DNA of 64,000 nucleotides, taken from Ceratodon purpureus (lineage: Eukaryota; Streptophyta; Bryopsida; Pseudoditrichales; Ditrichaceae). The stretch is from assembly GCA_014871385.1 (NCBI GenBank), contig CM026431.1:4442604-4506603 (forward strand), read 5' to 3'. Made by a program: the position numbers and the translations under genes. Shown piece after piece: positions 24,136 to 35,817 of this stretch. Under the pieces are notes generated by a model, which was not told the DNA's origin, ran no database searches, and saw only the letters and a list, made by a program, of their open reading frames with translations. Each line of letters begins with the position of its first letter. Positions within the stretch are counted from its first letter, which is position 1.

Positions 24136-25392
24136 GATTCATGTCCAGCACGTTGAAAGTGAGATGTGGGGAACAGTGTTTGTAAATGAGATTAGAGTAT
24201 ATCCGGATGTTGCTTCTTTTTTTCCCGTCATAATTCACGGAATCCACTTTGTCGGGTGATACGGGTATTCGTCTTCGAAGTGGGGCTGTAGCAATGTCAT
24301 TAACAATGTGTAGAGAATGTCAAGTGACTGTGGACATAAAATAACATTTTTGGTTTGAAGAGCAAGATTGGAAAACTTTGTGGAGGAAACAGCAAAACTC
24401 TGTTACGTTTCTGTGAAGATCCGTCCACTTCGAGTAATTTTTGTTTGATTTTTTTTTTTTTTTTTTGTTGATTTACAAACTATGGAGTACAAGGGTTCAA
24501 GAGATGCTTTATCCCGCGTGGAAACATCCTCTGTTCAGCCGATACTGTTCGTGGAATTTTGATGTTGATTGTGGAAATCAGAAGCTCTTACTAGTAGCTT
24601 CTGTCGGGGCAATTGACAGGGGCTCGCACCTTTCTTAGTACGATTGCTTCTTCCTAATGATCTGAATTTGCAGGTCACTGTCTGTAAGGGCCTTGAGGTC
24701 TCCCGTCTCCAATGACGCTGGCTGTATCTTCATGTTGTTTGTCGGAGGCTGTACGTGCAATGGTAGCTTCTATCGCTGAAGGTGTGACCTGTCCGTTTTT
24801 TTTTTCAATATAGAAGTTTGTTTCCAGGCAACGCCATGATCTATTGTTGCATGTATCTCTATATGAGGGTGGGTCAGAAAATTGTAATATTTACATAGAG
24901 TCTGCAGTTGTGTCGTCTCTCCGTTCTGGTTGGGGAACTTCTGTCAGCAAGTATGTGTCGTTGTTCAAAATGAAGGAATGATTAGCTTATCAATAGTATT
25001 GATTATGTACACTTAATGCATAAGGGCTGTGGTCATTAGAATACCCTGTATGAGACTTTGAAATGTTGTTTGTGTATGATGATTGTCTGTAGTAATTCTC
25101 AGTACAGTGAATGGACACCTTGGGATGTCAGCTGCGGCATGTGATGGTTTGGATGGGTATGGGTGAACTCCTAATTTATTGTTGTCCTGGTGTTTTGTTC
25201 CTTGCGTGCATATGTAGCAGCCTAGGGGTTTTAGTAGCTGGCTAGTCGAGTCTTTTGTGTGGTATATATGTTGTCTTCCATGTTCTTCTTTGATATAGTA
25301 TTGTAGTTGAGTCCTCCATGTGGCGTTCCGGATATAGCCCTGAGTTGTTGTTGCTGGCGTGTGAGTTTTAGTGGGATAGTTGATACGCAGAT
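24136..25392. other. Spacer between accessory genes C1 and C2
   Basis: No gene seen. A long T run occurs near 24451-24467. It likely holds the C1 3' end and the C2 promoter. Confidence 0.35.
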
Positions 25393-26124
25393 ATGGACTC
25401 AGAGAAGGGGGCGCTCTTATCCTGGTTGGGTTTAGTGTTTATGGAGCGAGGTGCATTAGCTGGTCAGAACCCTAAGCCATGGCTGCCAGATTTGCCCAAT
25501 CTTGCAAGTATTCTACAGAACTCTGATACCTATGTGCTTACAGAACAATGCAACCGGGAGATCCGTCTATTGGGCAGTGCCGCGAATCTGACATTTACAG
25601 AGTACATGGCAAACTATCATACACCTATAACACCTGCTGGTTCAGCCGCTAATCCCATCGTCGTTGATGAGTATGGCGATGCCACTTCTGTGTTGGATTC
25701 TTCCCCCGTCTCACTGTGTTACTCTAATTCCATCACTACCGAGTCTACGGTGTTCCCTGAGGTTGTGTTGCAGGCAGCTGATAGTGAGCAGGATGGAGAG
25801 GTGAACTCTGCGAAAGGTCCAAGGTGTTCCAGAGGTGCTCGTAAGAGGCGGTCGCTGTCTGTGAACGAACAGGTGGATGAGTTAGCTCTGGAGAGCTTGG
25901 TGCTGTCGGACCTGGCGGAGGAGTCAGTGCGAGAAGACGCTGTGGATTCTGAAGTTCGTGGAGCGGGTACGAGACCAGGACACACTGAAGATGCTTCGTC
26001 GCAATTGATTGAAATGTTGACGAATGTGAGAATCCAGCACTCTACCGATGCTGCTATTGGTGGACAGGGTTCAGATGGCCATGATCCGGATTCGCACATG
26101 TATTCGCCACCTCGTCTACCTTAA
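25393..26124 (+). CDS. CACTA accessory protein C2, paralogue of C1 with longer acidic tail
   Basis: Single open frame of 243 aa starting MDSEKGALLSWLGLVFMERG. Residues 1-93 match the C1 domain almost without gaps (WLPDLPNLASI, YVLTEQCNREIRLLG, LTFTEYM, AANPIVVDE). The tail is longer than in C1 and acidic to Ser-rich, with a basic patch (SRGARKRRS) that could be a nuclear signal, then an acidic leucine-rich stretch (DELALESLVLSDLAEES). The domain is kept at about 43% identity while the tails have diverged completely, which is the pattern of a selected domain plus disordered tail. Function and family are unknown. It is the last gene before the right end of the transposon. Confidence 0.65.
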   Translation: MDSEKGALLSWLGLVFMERGALAGQNPKPWLPDLPNLASILQNSDTYVLTEQCNREIRLLGSAANLTFTEYMANYHTPITPAGSAANPIVVDEYGDATSVLDSSPVSLCYSNSITTESTVFPEVVLQAADSEQDGEVNSAKGPRCSRGARKRRSLSVNEQVDELALESLVLSDLAEESVREDAVDSEVRGAGTRPGHTEDASSQLIEMLTNVRIQHSTDAAIGGQGSDGHDPDSHMYSPPRLP

Positions 26125-27000
26125 GTGGTCATGAATTCTACGAAGACTGATCCCGGTGATAAGAGCTCAGATGGTGATGGTTCTAATTCGCACATGTATT
26201 CCCTCTTTGTCGAGACTAAGTGGTACTGTCTGTAGTGGCGATGGACATCTCATGTAGAAATTTTGCCCAGTTTTGTGATCACATTCTAAAGAACTTACAT
26301 CTCCAGGGAGTAGTTCATAGGACTTCGTGGAATGTAATGAGATATATCTCAGCTTTTGAAGATGAACAGTACTCTGCAGACGCTAAGATTTTTGTTTTGG
26401 ACTGATGACACCGGATGTGGAGTCGCTTAGGTGCGACATTTTGGGAGTTTGGACCCATTGATGAAGGGCCAGAGTATTCGTGTTCCATTTTAGAATTGAA
26501 AACCTTCTGTTGCTGATATGTACTTTGAGGATTCTTTACTGGTTGGATGTGTGATGTGTGGTTGATTTGGAATTTGATAAGCTGAATTGCCGTTGTATTG
26601 AAGTTGCTCCGGGGGTGATGACATGGAGATCTAGCCAAGCTGTGGGTGAAGTAGAGTGTGGAATAGCTCCTGCATTGCTTGGCCAAAGCTAACATTAATA
26701 ATCAAGAAGCAGTGTGAGTAAGTAGTAATTTACATTTAAGAGTTTGCAACTCCTGGTGCTAAAGGTTGGTATTCATGTAATCAATGTTCTGAATTGTGGT
26801 GAACATGTATAGTAGTGGCAAATGAACTAATTGGTTATCAAAAATTTAACCACTTGTTTCTAAGATGAACTAGTATATAAACATTCACCTGAACCAGTTC
26901 CCACCTGAAAATATTGTCGACTTCACAGACCGCATAAAATCTATACCTCATGGTACTTATAGACATGTATACGAGCAGGACATGTTCCACTAGTTAAAAA
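26125..27000. other. Right-arm spacer of the CACTA element
   Basis: No supported gene. It contains copy 2 of the 46-bp direct repeat. Confidence 0.35.
26699..26743 (+). repeat. Direct repeat, copy 2 (partner 22661-22707)
   Basis: See copy 1. A few substitutions separate the two. It lies about 575 bp beyond the C2 stop codon. Confidence 0.6.
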
Positions 27001-27019
27001 CAAATTCATTAATGAGAGT

Positions 27020-27248
27020 AGGATGAACATGTCACAGAAATCTACGAGTGTTGAATTATGCACATGACTATGCCGTCCGTTATGATAGTTGTAGTTGAGA
27101 ATTCGTCCGATATGACAGAGTCATCCTGGACAATATTTGCCACGTGAGATGACATAGTGCTGTGAACCTCCCTTGCGCCATTTTCTAGTCATATGGGACC
27201 ACATCAGATTGAGTCGTCCATCATCCCGGACCGGGATTTCTACTAGTG
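27020..27248 (-). repeat. CACTA right terminal inverted repeat and subterminal CGTCC-rich region
   Basis: It ends in CTACTAGTG at 27248, followed by ATA. GCCGTCCGTTAT, TTCGTCCGATATGAC, GAGTCGTCC and similar CGTCC words are the reverse of the GGAC words at the left end, so the two subterminal arrays face each other as expected for transposase-complex binding sites. Confidence 0.6.
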
Positions 27249-27251
27249 ATA

Positions 27252-28004
27252 TGTTTTGTACCAAAGAAAACAAATAAAAATGAAAGATCTTTATTTCTCA
27301 GGCTGTAAGAGAAAATTTTCCAATACCATGTTTGATAAGGTATAATTTTTAAATGAAACTTTTACAATGATACTTTCATAGCTTCTTTTTTGTTTTTTTT
27401 GTTTTTCATTTAAAACAATATCATTTTAATTACATATGTATCAAATTTTATAAGTAGAAGGATAGCAAATACTTTGTGTTATATAACATAAAGAAGAAAT
27501 AGACTTTAAACAGTACAAATTATTTTCAAAGATTTAGTATGAGAAGAAATAAATAAATAAATATAGTCTTACTAAGGTATTACCTTCCTACGGTTTCCTT
27601 TTTAAAATCATAAATTTATGATTAGAATTAGCATCACGATATTTAACATTCTCAAACCTTTATATTGTAGACTATTGGCTATAAGATACTTTTGACCATC
27701 AAAATACAATTATTATCAACCCCTAAAGTTCCTTCACTATGATTCACCAAAAAACGCTCCAAAATTGCCTTTTTATGGTTCTATAAAAAAGGATATTAAA
27801 AATTAATGAAGGGAAATAAAAATGAAAATAAAAGGGAGTTGAAATATTAAAGAAGAGGATATAAAAATAAAGTAAAAGGGTATTAAAAATTAAAGAAAGA
27901 CAAATATAAATAAAAGAAGAAACATTAAAAATTAAAGAAAAATGCATTAAAAATAAAATATAAAGAAATGGAGAATAAAGAAAAGTAAGAATATCAAATT
28001 AAAG
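27252..28004. other. AT-rich low-complexity DNA
   Basis: No gene. From about 27780 the plus strand is a purine-rich, degenerate tandem of ATTAAAAATTAAAGAA-like units. Confidence 0.5.
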
Positions 28005-28020
28005 TATGCACAAATACCAT

Positions 28021-28146
28021 AATCTGCCTTTCTTTACTTTATCCAACAATGCACTGTCTTTCTTTACTTTATTCAATAATGCAGTGTCTTTCTTTACTTT
28101 ATTTAATAATGCACTGTCTTTCTTTACTTTATTCAATAATACACTG
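28021..28146 (+). repeat. 30-bp tandem repeat in left arm
   Basis: About four units of CTTTCTTTACTTTATTCAAT followed by AATGCACTGT, with small changes between units. Confidence 0.85.
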
Positions 28147-28295
28147 TCTTTTGTAAGTTGCATCAAACTTCAAACCAAGTTAGTGGAAAAGCAAGTTTAG
28201 ATGAACGTAAATTACAAGTCGTTATTAAACAAAAAATTATAATTTCATAAGTATCAATTTAAAATGTCCTTAAGTGTTGATGATACATATCTAGA

Positions 28296-30475
28296 AGATC
28301 ATTGTTAGTATGAGGTGGAGCACCCATTTTGGAACTCTTCGGAGACACAATTTGAGCTCTGAAACATGAAACAACTTGACATTCAACTTTAGGAACTAGT
28401 AAAGAAGCAAATGAGTGAAGGAACTGAAGCCGATGAGTGATATGGAAAAGAGCTCAGGTGGAATGCGGACAAGGCAGTGGGTAGTCGAGATTCCAGTTGT
28501 GGCAGAGCAATTCTTTATACTCCACAATTGTGTAGAGGCCCCTTGCCCAAACAGATGTTTGCCGTACCCGAGCGGCCCTACGATCCAAAACCAATGACGT
28601 ATCAGAGCGTGAAATATCGAAAGTGAACTTGTTTATTTTTAACAACAATGTTTTTTTAGTAGTTTTTTAGAGTCAAATATATGTAATTCTAGATATTTCT
28701 TTTAACAATTGATTTTGATTTAATTTGTCAAACCGTTTTTGGAAAATATCATTTTTATTTAAAAAAATTCTAATAAGTTTAAATCATTGTCTTTTTTAAA
28801 AAATAGAAGAAAGAATGTTATGATGAGAAAAATAAAAAATTCAATAGATTTATATAAATTTTTATTGTCAAGAAGAAAATTATAAATTACAAAAAAATTA
28901 TATTTCAAATTTGTATATAATAAAATTAAAAGCTAGCAAAGAAGGAAGAAGTTCTTGTTTTTTATTATATTTATATGTACCTCTGGATAGCTTGGGAAGT
29001 GCAGCCCTAGATCGTTTGGGAAATGAATGGTTTTCCCCTGAACTTCCGGTGTGGAAGGTCGATGCAGAAGCAAGGTGGTACTACCTCCAACAAGGAGCCC
29101 AACATCCTTCAAATTTTGAGGAGTTGCAGGATTACATGATTGAGATCCGTGCCTTCATTGAAAGAACCATTCATGAGTGAGATCATTTAGAAAAGACTAA
29201 TTAAACAATGTTATGTTAGTTGGCCATCAAAATATATAATTCAATGGTGATATCCTATACAATTAAAATCTATATATTTGAAATATATAATGACTTCAAA
29301 GGATTTTATACAAGAATCCATCAATATGTTTGACTATCAGTTTATCATTTTTCTTTAATCATGAAGAATTGTTTTTTAAATAGCTTCAAACTAATGAAAA
29401 GACTATGAATAAATTATATAATATTTGTCACTGCAACTAATTTTCTTCGATGATATATATGAGTAGATACCATGTAAAGAGTATGAGTACAACTCGTTCT
29501 AATACAAATAAAAATTTGGTTTCTACAGTCTTTTATGACGTTCATCTAAAGACACTAGAGTTCTAAGCTTTGTGTTTTATAATTCCCAATGTCAAAAAAA
29601 TAGAAAATAAGAAGTCTTTAAAATTTCAATTTAAGAGTTTTTTTTTTTTTTTTTTTTTTTCAAACTAATAATCTAAAAACTAAAATCATTAATTTGATCC
29701 ATATTTTATTCAATGGCACATTGCCCTTTATTATTTTATTATATCATAGTATCTTCCATTATTTTATTCAATATAACAGTTTTGAAATATAAGAATAGTT
29801 TTGTACTGCCAATTTGAGAAGAATGGAATTCATTGAAAAAGTCTTGCCCACTGTTGACTATTTAATAAATGAATGTCGGTTCGTAAAGGTGAAGTCAATT
29901 AATACCAATTATCCAAAATATATAGAGAAGTTGTTTTGGTGATACAGAAGCTTCCAATTTGGCAACCATATCATGTAAAGACCACCTTATGAATAGATTT
30001 TACAATGGACAATGGAAAACAAGAAAACAATGCAAAATAAGAAAGCAATGCAAGACGTGAAAACAATGCAAGACAAGGTAGCAATGCAAGACCAAAAGAC
30101 AATGTAAGACAATGATGCAATGCAAATATTTTTATTGCTATTCAAACCTTATATTTAGCAATTTAAGCTTTCTTGTATTACTTATAGATTTATAAAAAAT
30201 AAAAAACAATGATTTCATGAAGAATTAAAAAATTCCTGAAATTTCATTGTGTGATTAATATTTAATTGTAGTTTGGAACCATCTAATGTATTATACGGTC
30301 ATACTATACTTTATTAAATATTGATTTTTTTTTTTAGTACTTCTATCAGACTTTTAATCATTCCAGTGAAAGGTAAGTGTAATTGAACATAAATTACACA
30401 TTTGTTTTTTATGTCACCTTTATTTTTGGATATGAACATCTCATATTTCCCCCTCCTACTAATAATGTTTTTACA
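28296..30475. other. Interior of the inverted-repeat element
   Basis: Very AT-rich, with a run of 22 T at 29639-29660. Frames at 28415-28597 and 28990-29180 (LGNEWFSPELPVWKVDAEAR) have amino-acid composition like real protein but no recognised domain. They may be relics of the element's own gene. Confidence 0.4.
30003..30125 (+). repeat. Degenerate tandem repeat, unit like AAAACAATGCAAGACA
   Basis: About seven imperfect units of roughly 16 bp (ACAATGCAAAATAAGAAAGC, ACAATGCAAGACAAGGTAGC and variants). Confidence 0.7.
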
Positions 30476-30883
30476 GATACGTATCATCAACACTTAAGGA
30501 CATTTTAATTTGATACTCATGAAATTATAATTTTTGGTTTAATAACAACTTGTAATTTAAGTTCACCTAAACTTGCTTTTCCACTAAATGACCAATTCGT
30601 TGATTTGAGTCAATTTTTGAACTTTGAGACTTTTTGCCTACAATTTCAGCAATTGTTTTAAGACAATTTGAACTTTTTTTTTACTTTCTAATTATTAATT
30701 ATTCTCGACTCGAGGATAATCTTCCCATATTTAGTCAAAAAGTTTCTGACAAATATAAAATCAATCAAGGAATCAATGAAAAATCTACAGTCAAGCATTA
30801 ATTTGAGACTATGAAAAGTCTCTATTTAACAAATATGGTGTTCTAACTTGGTTTGAAGTTTGATGCAACTTACAAAAAACAGC

Positions 30884-31205
30884 GGGTTGTTGTATTAATT
30901 AAAGAAAGACAGATCATTATTGAATAAAGTAAAGAAAGACAGTGCATTGTTGAATAAAGTAAAGAAAGACAGTACATTATTAAATAAAGTAAAGAAAGAC
31001 AGTGCATTAATAAATAAAGTAAATAAAGATAGTGCATTGTTGAATAAAGTAAAGAGGGGCAGAGCATGCTATTTGTGCATACTAAGCGGCACAGATTTGA
31101 AGTTTGTGAGTGTTGAGTAGTTTCACATTGTTGAATAAAGTAATGAAAGATAGTACATTGTTGAATAAAGTAAAGAAACGGAGTGCATTTTTGAACAAAG
31201 TAAAA
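30884..31205 (-). repeat. 30-bp tandem repeat in and beyond right arm
   Basis: About six units of TTGAATAAAGTAAAGAAAGA followed by CAGTGCATTG, reverse complement of the left-arm array. After the arm edge at about 31081, two or three more units occur at 31118-31205. Confidence 0.85.
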
Positions 31206-34200
31206 AAAAAAGTCCGAGGTAGACTTTATCCCGGATGAATTTCATCCCAACCGATCATGATGTTTTTTGTTACAATCCTTCAGATTGTTTCTGTAGGTTT
31301 TCAGCTGTCGCTGATTTCCTTTTTCCGGCCATGGTGGTCTTGTTTTCCTTTTTTACATTTTAACCCCGGTGGAAAATTACAAGTCTTCGAAGCTAAAACT
31401 TTTAGTTTTCAACATTTTTTAATTTTTCTTAAAGCACAACGAATTACTTTTCGCAATCCGCGGCAAAGCTGACAAGTTGTTTTCGCAATCCATCGCCGTG
31501 GTTTCCATCCGATACATGTGAGATTTTACAGCCGATCGGAATCAAATTGACAACCCCAACAAACAACCGATGGGTACTTATGTCCATCATCTAGTAGTTT
31601 AAGGTCATTCTAGACTTTACTTTTCAACATTTTTGTTTTCAAGTCCACCAAATTTACACATAAGTAAAATGAAAGTTAATTTTAATTTAAAAAATCATTT
31701 TAATTAGCACGGACTTGGAGGCAGGAACTTGGGTTGCGACTTGGAGGTAGGAGGCTCTGAAACATACATGTTGGCTGGATTTAATTATTACTTATTTTGT
31801 GTTTTCATTCTCCATCACAATATGGCTGCACGGTCACTCGGTAGTCTATTTCAGATTTGAAATATGCTCTTTTCTCCCCTAAGTTTTAATATTGTTAATT
31901 ATTTAAGGTGTGCATTGTCATGTCTATGTTTTGAAATGTTATTGTCTAACTTCAACCTTAGTAAGAAAGTAGGGAAGTTCAAAGAGATCCCTCTTTTTGT
32001 TTTGGAAAAGCTGTGTAATACTATTGCTTGGATTTGTAATTTCTTCCGCAATTACTGTCATACTCACTTTGGCTGATCTAATTATTTGTTTGTTGTTATG
32101 CTATTGTAAATTTTTTTGTCCTAAGTGATATTGTTGTTGAAATGAAGTATGAATGGGGATGTAGTGCTGGAATGCTTTTTAGTAGAATTTCAGAGCATGT
32201 TGTTGTATGTACTCAAAAATAAGGAGAACTTGTGCTACTCTTTGGTTTGTACTCCGGTACAAAGTGAATATAACGTCCTCCAATACATAGTGAATATAAT
32301 GTCCTCGAAGTCGTTACTGTAGTTGGTTATAGAACTATGTCAATACCTTTGTCTTTCAATGGCTTCAATGATTACGACGATCTCTTATCCTCGTACGAGT
32401 TTTTATTTTTATACATGCACAAATATAGATGTGACACATTGTATGAGTGCGCTAGCTCTGTATTTTATAAGTCTATGTTGATTTTGACATTAATTTATTT
32501 AAGTGTGGATCTTGATGTAGGAGGCCTAATTCAATTGTACTCCGAATGTCAGGGAACTGCAGTTTGTGCGCAATCATGGATTGGAATGGTTACTCATGAA
32601 GATTAGACCGATATGAAATGAGCAACCTCTTCACCCAACTACATCGAAGAACATGCTGAATTTTTTAAAGCGCATCGAAGATGCCTCAAGGACGAAAGGA
32701 ATGGTTCGTTAAGAGATGTCTAGGAGCAAAGAGTTTCTGCCTATTGAAGACAACAATGATAGCTTGGGCAATGGCTCATATACGTTAAGTCAAACATTTT
32801 TGGGCTCATATGTATACACTACAAGAGGATTGCTACGTAGGTTTCCAATCTGGTTGTGGGTTTGAGATAAGGATTTAAAAAGATGTATGTGCATGTGGCA
32901 ATGGTTTTTACAAAGATGTATCAGCTCCTATCTTGAACCCTATGCTTTAGTTTCAACTTTCTCCAAGTTTTGTATTTGTAGGTGAACCTTGAGGTCCCAC
33001 ACGTCTTGTTCAATGTAAAAAACATGAATGAATAAAAATTTGTTATTTTCTAAATTTAATTGTAAGATATTCAACTAGATTATTTTAGTAGGTAACTCAA
33101 AACATTTCATCATAATCGACCGTAGAGATTAGAAGATTATAGCGATTGAAATTTGAAAATAAACTTTGTTGACAAGATTTTTGACTAAGTTGATACACTC
33201 TAACTTTTTTTTTCGTATGTTTTTTGCATCATGGATTTTGGAGCTTTTGGTGCATGTCAAAAAAGACTAAGCTAGCTAATTGTATAAAAAGAAAACTACA
33301 CACAAAGGTCAAGTGTAGCATGTTGAAAACAATATTTATATTAAGTTAAATATAGAAGAATGCTAATTCATATTTCTTTCCTCGAAATTTCATTATGTTA
33401 CAAAATCCCGATCTAAATGGTCAAAGTAAGGATTAATGTCCATCTTTTAAGTGAAAAAAAAAAAAAAAACCTAAAAAAATAAATTTATTAACTTTTATGA
33501 AGGACAGAAGAAGTTTTTTTAGTTCACTGCTCATAACAATGAGAAAACTTTGATATTTTGTGGAGTGAACATTATGTACTGAAAGAAGTTTTTTATTGGG
33601 AAATCCCAAAGATGAAAGTATTAAGTATTTATAGAAATATTCTCAGTCGTAACAAATGTATTTAGCATGGCTGTCCAAATTGCCCACCGAACGAAATTTC
33701 CACTTCAGATACCATAACTATATTTTTAAATGTCCTTAAAGATGATAATTTTTATACATACTTTTAGCAAATATCCATCTAGAAAGCTGAATAGCCTTGT
33801 CTTCATTTAAAACCGCCATTTTGTAAATGCTTTCTACTTCTTCTGGTTCTCTCTCCTCTCCTCTCTCCTCTCACATGTTAGTCAAACCACTTTCAACCTA
33901 CTTCATAGGATAACTCCACCTCTACATTCCAAGCTTCCGCTTTAATATAAACTAGTACCAACAATCCACATTAATTTTAAATTAACATTACATAGTGAAT
34001 AGAATACACTCTTCAAACATTTATTTTAAACTTCAAAAACCATTGGAATTCTTGTGTTAAAATATAAATTGAAAATCATGTCTCATAGCAACTACACATG
34101 CACTTTAGGAAAATAACATAGGAATTAGACACTTATATACTTGACACGTAATAGTATGTAGACACTTGTATACTTGACATATAATAGTATGGTCTATTGT

Positions 34201-34344
34201 TTTCTAGGTGTAAAGCGTTTGAGACATCTGTAGGTCTTGAAATGAAATAATGCATAGACTCTGTCAAGAATCCATGAATACTTAAAGTAGAAGTCCAAAG
34301 TACAGACAAGGAGTTACTTCAAGTTACTCTGTTCAGAGGTCAAA
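31206..34344. other. Gene-poor AT-rich DNA
   Basis: No gene supported. A few open frames (31257-31472, 31864-32076, 32337-32606) lack family signatures or splice context. A CT-rich run (TCTCCTCTCCTCTCTCCTCT) lies near 33851-33870. Confidence 0.4.
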
Positions 34345-34745
34345 AGAAGCTTGACTACTCATGTGATTGGAAGAAAGATCCTAGAGATGTGGAGAACCTT
34401 CACAGGATTAGGGTTAGAAATGACATAGTCCCATCGCTTCTTTAGGTACCCATACCTTGATTTTAAACCGATAGTCCCCCACTCACTTCCGAGGTTACCT
34501 CCCTCTTTTTAACTTCGGAGTCAAAAGATCTTGAACTACTGCTTTGATTTGTTGAGAGCTCCGAGAGAGGTGGAGAGACCTCACATGATTAGGGTTCCAA
34601 ATGGTGTAGAGTCTGTCCCCGCCTTAACACCCTGTTTAACGTCTTGTTTGTCACAACCTTGGAACACTCAGCAGCTATGATAATGGAGGCTAACACGTTA
34701 AATGGGGCCACATGAGTTTAGTCTCAACAATGTATGTCTCGGTCA
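34345..34745 (+). repeat. Dispersed repeat, left copy
   Basis: GAGAGCTCCGAGAGAGGTGG (about 34555) followed by TCTGTCCCCGCC, then TTGTTTGTCACAACC and GCTATGATAATGGAGGCTAA, recurs at 44962-45060 and 45715-45835. A weaker internal copy starts near 34375 (GATCCTAGAGATGTGGAGAA). The two main parts are contiguous here but 650 bp apart at the right copy. Class unknown. Confidence 0.6.
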
Positions 34746-35817
34746 AAGCCAGGGGCAGTGCAGTTGTCGCTCTCTCTCTTGCTCTTCTGCTACTGCCGGC
34801 TCCATGTCCCTGCGGTGGGTGTTTTCCCTTAGTTTTTTCAGCCAGGAGTCTCGTCAAGCTCTGGGTTGGCAAGTCTACCTCCATAATCTCATCTTCCGGG
34901 CCAAAGCATGCTATAAAAGTCGAAGTTGCGTCCATATCTTAGTCTGGTTGGTGGGAGGCTGACCTGATTTTTGTGAAGTTGTCAAGGGGGAGGTTTGTGT
35001 GCACTCAGGACGAGTTCCTCGAAGGCAGGGCGTCGGACCTCTTCGGTACCTGTGATGTACAGTACAGCATGAGGAATACTATTTCTTCTAGTGTGATGCC
35101 TTCCTTACCGAGAAAATACTGACATTCAATCTTGGATCACTACGGACTGTTGACGACATCCAACGCTGATCCATCCGATGAGTCTACTTTTTCACAGGTG
35201 ACACCAGATTCGGTAAACCCAGGCCTTCCATGTTCACTCCCAAACAGATCATTTCGAACATGACCTTGGCTACGTTGTAGATCGCATAACCGGTAATTGA
35301 GTATATCTTGATAGCAGATATTGAAACATTATCAAACTCTTGTATTATCATTCTAATTACAGCTTCAGTGAATGTTGCAACGCAGTACTCGGCACGGACC
35401 AGATTGTGCTCTACCCAATCAATGCTATCTAGGCACAATTAAAAGCCATTAGGAATAGGGGGTACACTAGTGATGTTTTCTCTAAAAAAATCCAGGATAT
35501 TTCAATATAGGCTAATTTGAAATACTCGAGTCCAATTTAGACTCAGCTGCACCAGAGCAAGCATCCGAGTATGACCTAGAAACACTAAGCATAATCTCCT
35601 GCATTGTATTGTCGAAGTTGTGGCACCCTGGAACATCAGACAAGCAATCACAGCATAAGTGAGATTTGGTAAATCAATTGGAAGGTCAAAAAGTTACAAC
35701 ATGTGTTCCAAGGATATCATATCAACGACAGCCACTGAAAACCTATCAGAACAATATTGTAGAGCAACCTACTTCGTGCTGAATTGCTCAAAGAAGACAA
35801 CATACTACAGCTCAAAC
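34746..35817. other. Intergenic DNA right of the ABC gene's 3' end
   Basis: No gene recognised. A minus-strand frame at 34690-34935 (CFGPEDEIMEVDLPTQSLTR) has protein-like composition, but I cannot name it. Confidence 0.35.

Larger units (their letters stand above)
2036..27248 (+). mobile_element. Complete 25.2-kb CACTA (En/Spm, CMC) DNA transposon with cargo genes
   Basis: The left end starts CACTAGTAAAAAACCGGTCC at 2036. The right end, read inward on the other strand from 27248, starts CACTAGTAGAAATCCCGGTC. Both ends are flanked by the same 3-bp ATA (2033-2035 and 27249-27251), the duplication size typical of CACTA elements. Inside are the two expected transposition genes in divergent orientation: a Transposase_24/Ptta-type TNPA-like gene (4291-8782, minus) and a Tnp2/TNPD-type transposase (9444-13522, plus). 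Both gene models splice in phase without internal stops, so the element may be autonomous. The right 13.7 kb carries five extra plus-strand genes, two paired structured repeats and a captured host protease piece. At about 25 kb it is much longer than the classical 8.3-kb Spm. Confidence 0.93.
28005..31081. mobile_element. 3.1-kb inverted-repeat element with minisatellite arms (class unresolved)
   Basis: The left arm (28005-28295) is the reverse complement of the right arm (30476-31081). Shared blocks are TATGCACAAATA against TATTTGTGCATA at the outer edges, then a 30-bp tandem array, then TTGCATCAAACTTCAAACCA, then TGGAAAAGCAAGTTTAG and CTTAAGTGTTGATGATAC. The right arm has about 255 bp of extra sequence (about 30592-30845). 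No clear target duplication is visible. The interior holds two short open stretches (28415-28597 with FFILHNCVEA, and 28990-29180) that resemble worn transposase pieces without a secure family. Long arms with internal tandem repeats suggest a foldback or MULE-like element. Confidence 0.6.

Noticed and set aside
28911-29180. Gene encoding LGNEWFSPELPVWKVDAEAR
   Set aside because: Only the second half looks coding, the first part is AT-rich noise, and no family or exon context is visible. Noted only as interior of the inverted-repeat element.
28021-31205. CRISPR-like array from regularly spaced repeats
   Set aside because: Repeat units are contiguous and degenerate with no unique spacers, and the genome is a plant's. 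They are minisatellite arms of an inverted-repeat element.
34690-34935. 81-codon minus-strand frame (CFGPEDEIMEVDLPTQSL)
   Set aside because: Its composition is protein-like, but it has no recognisable domain and lies in a dispersed repeat, so it was not annotated as a gene.
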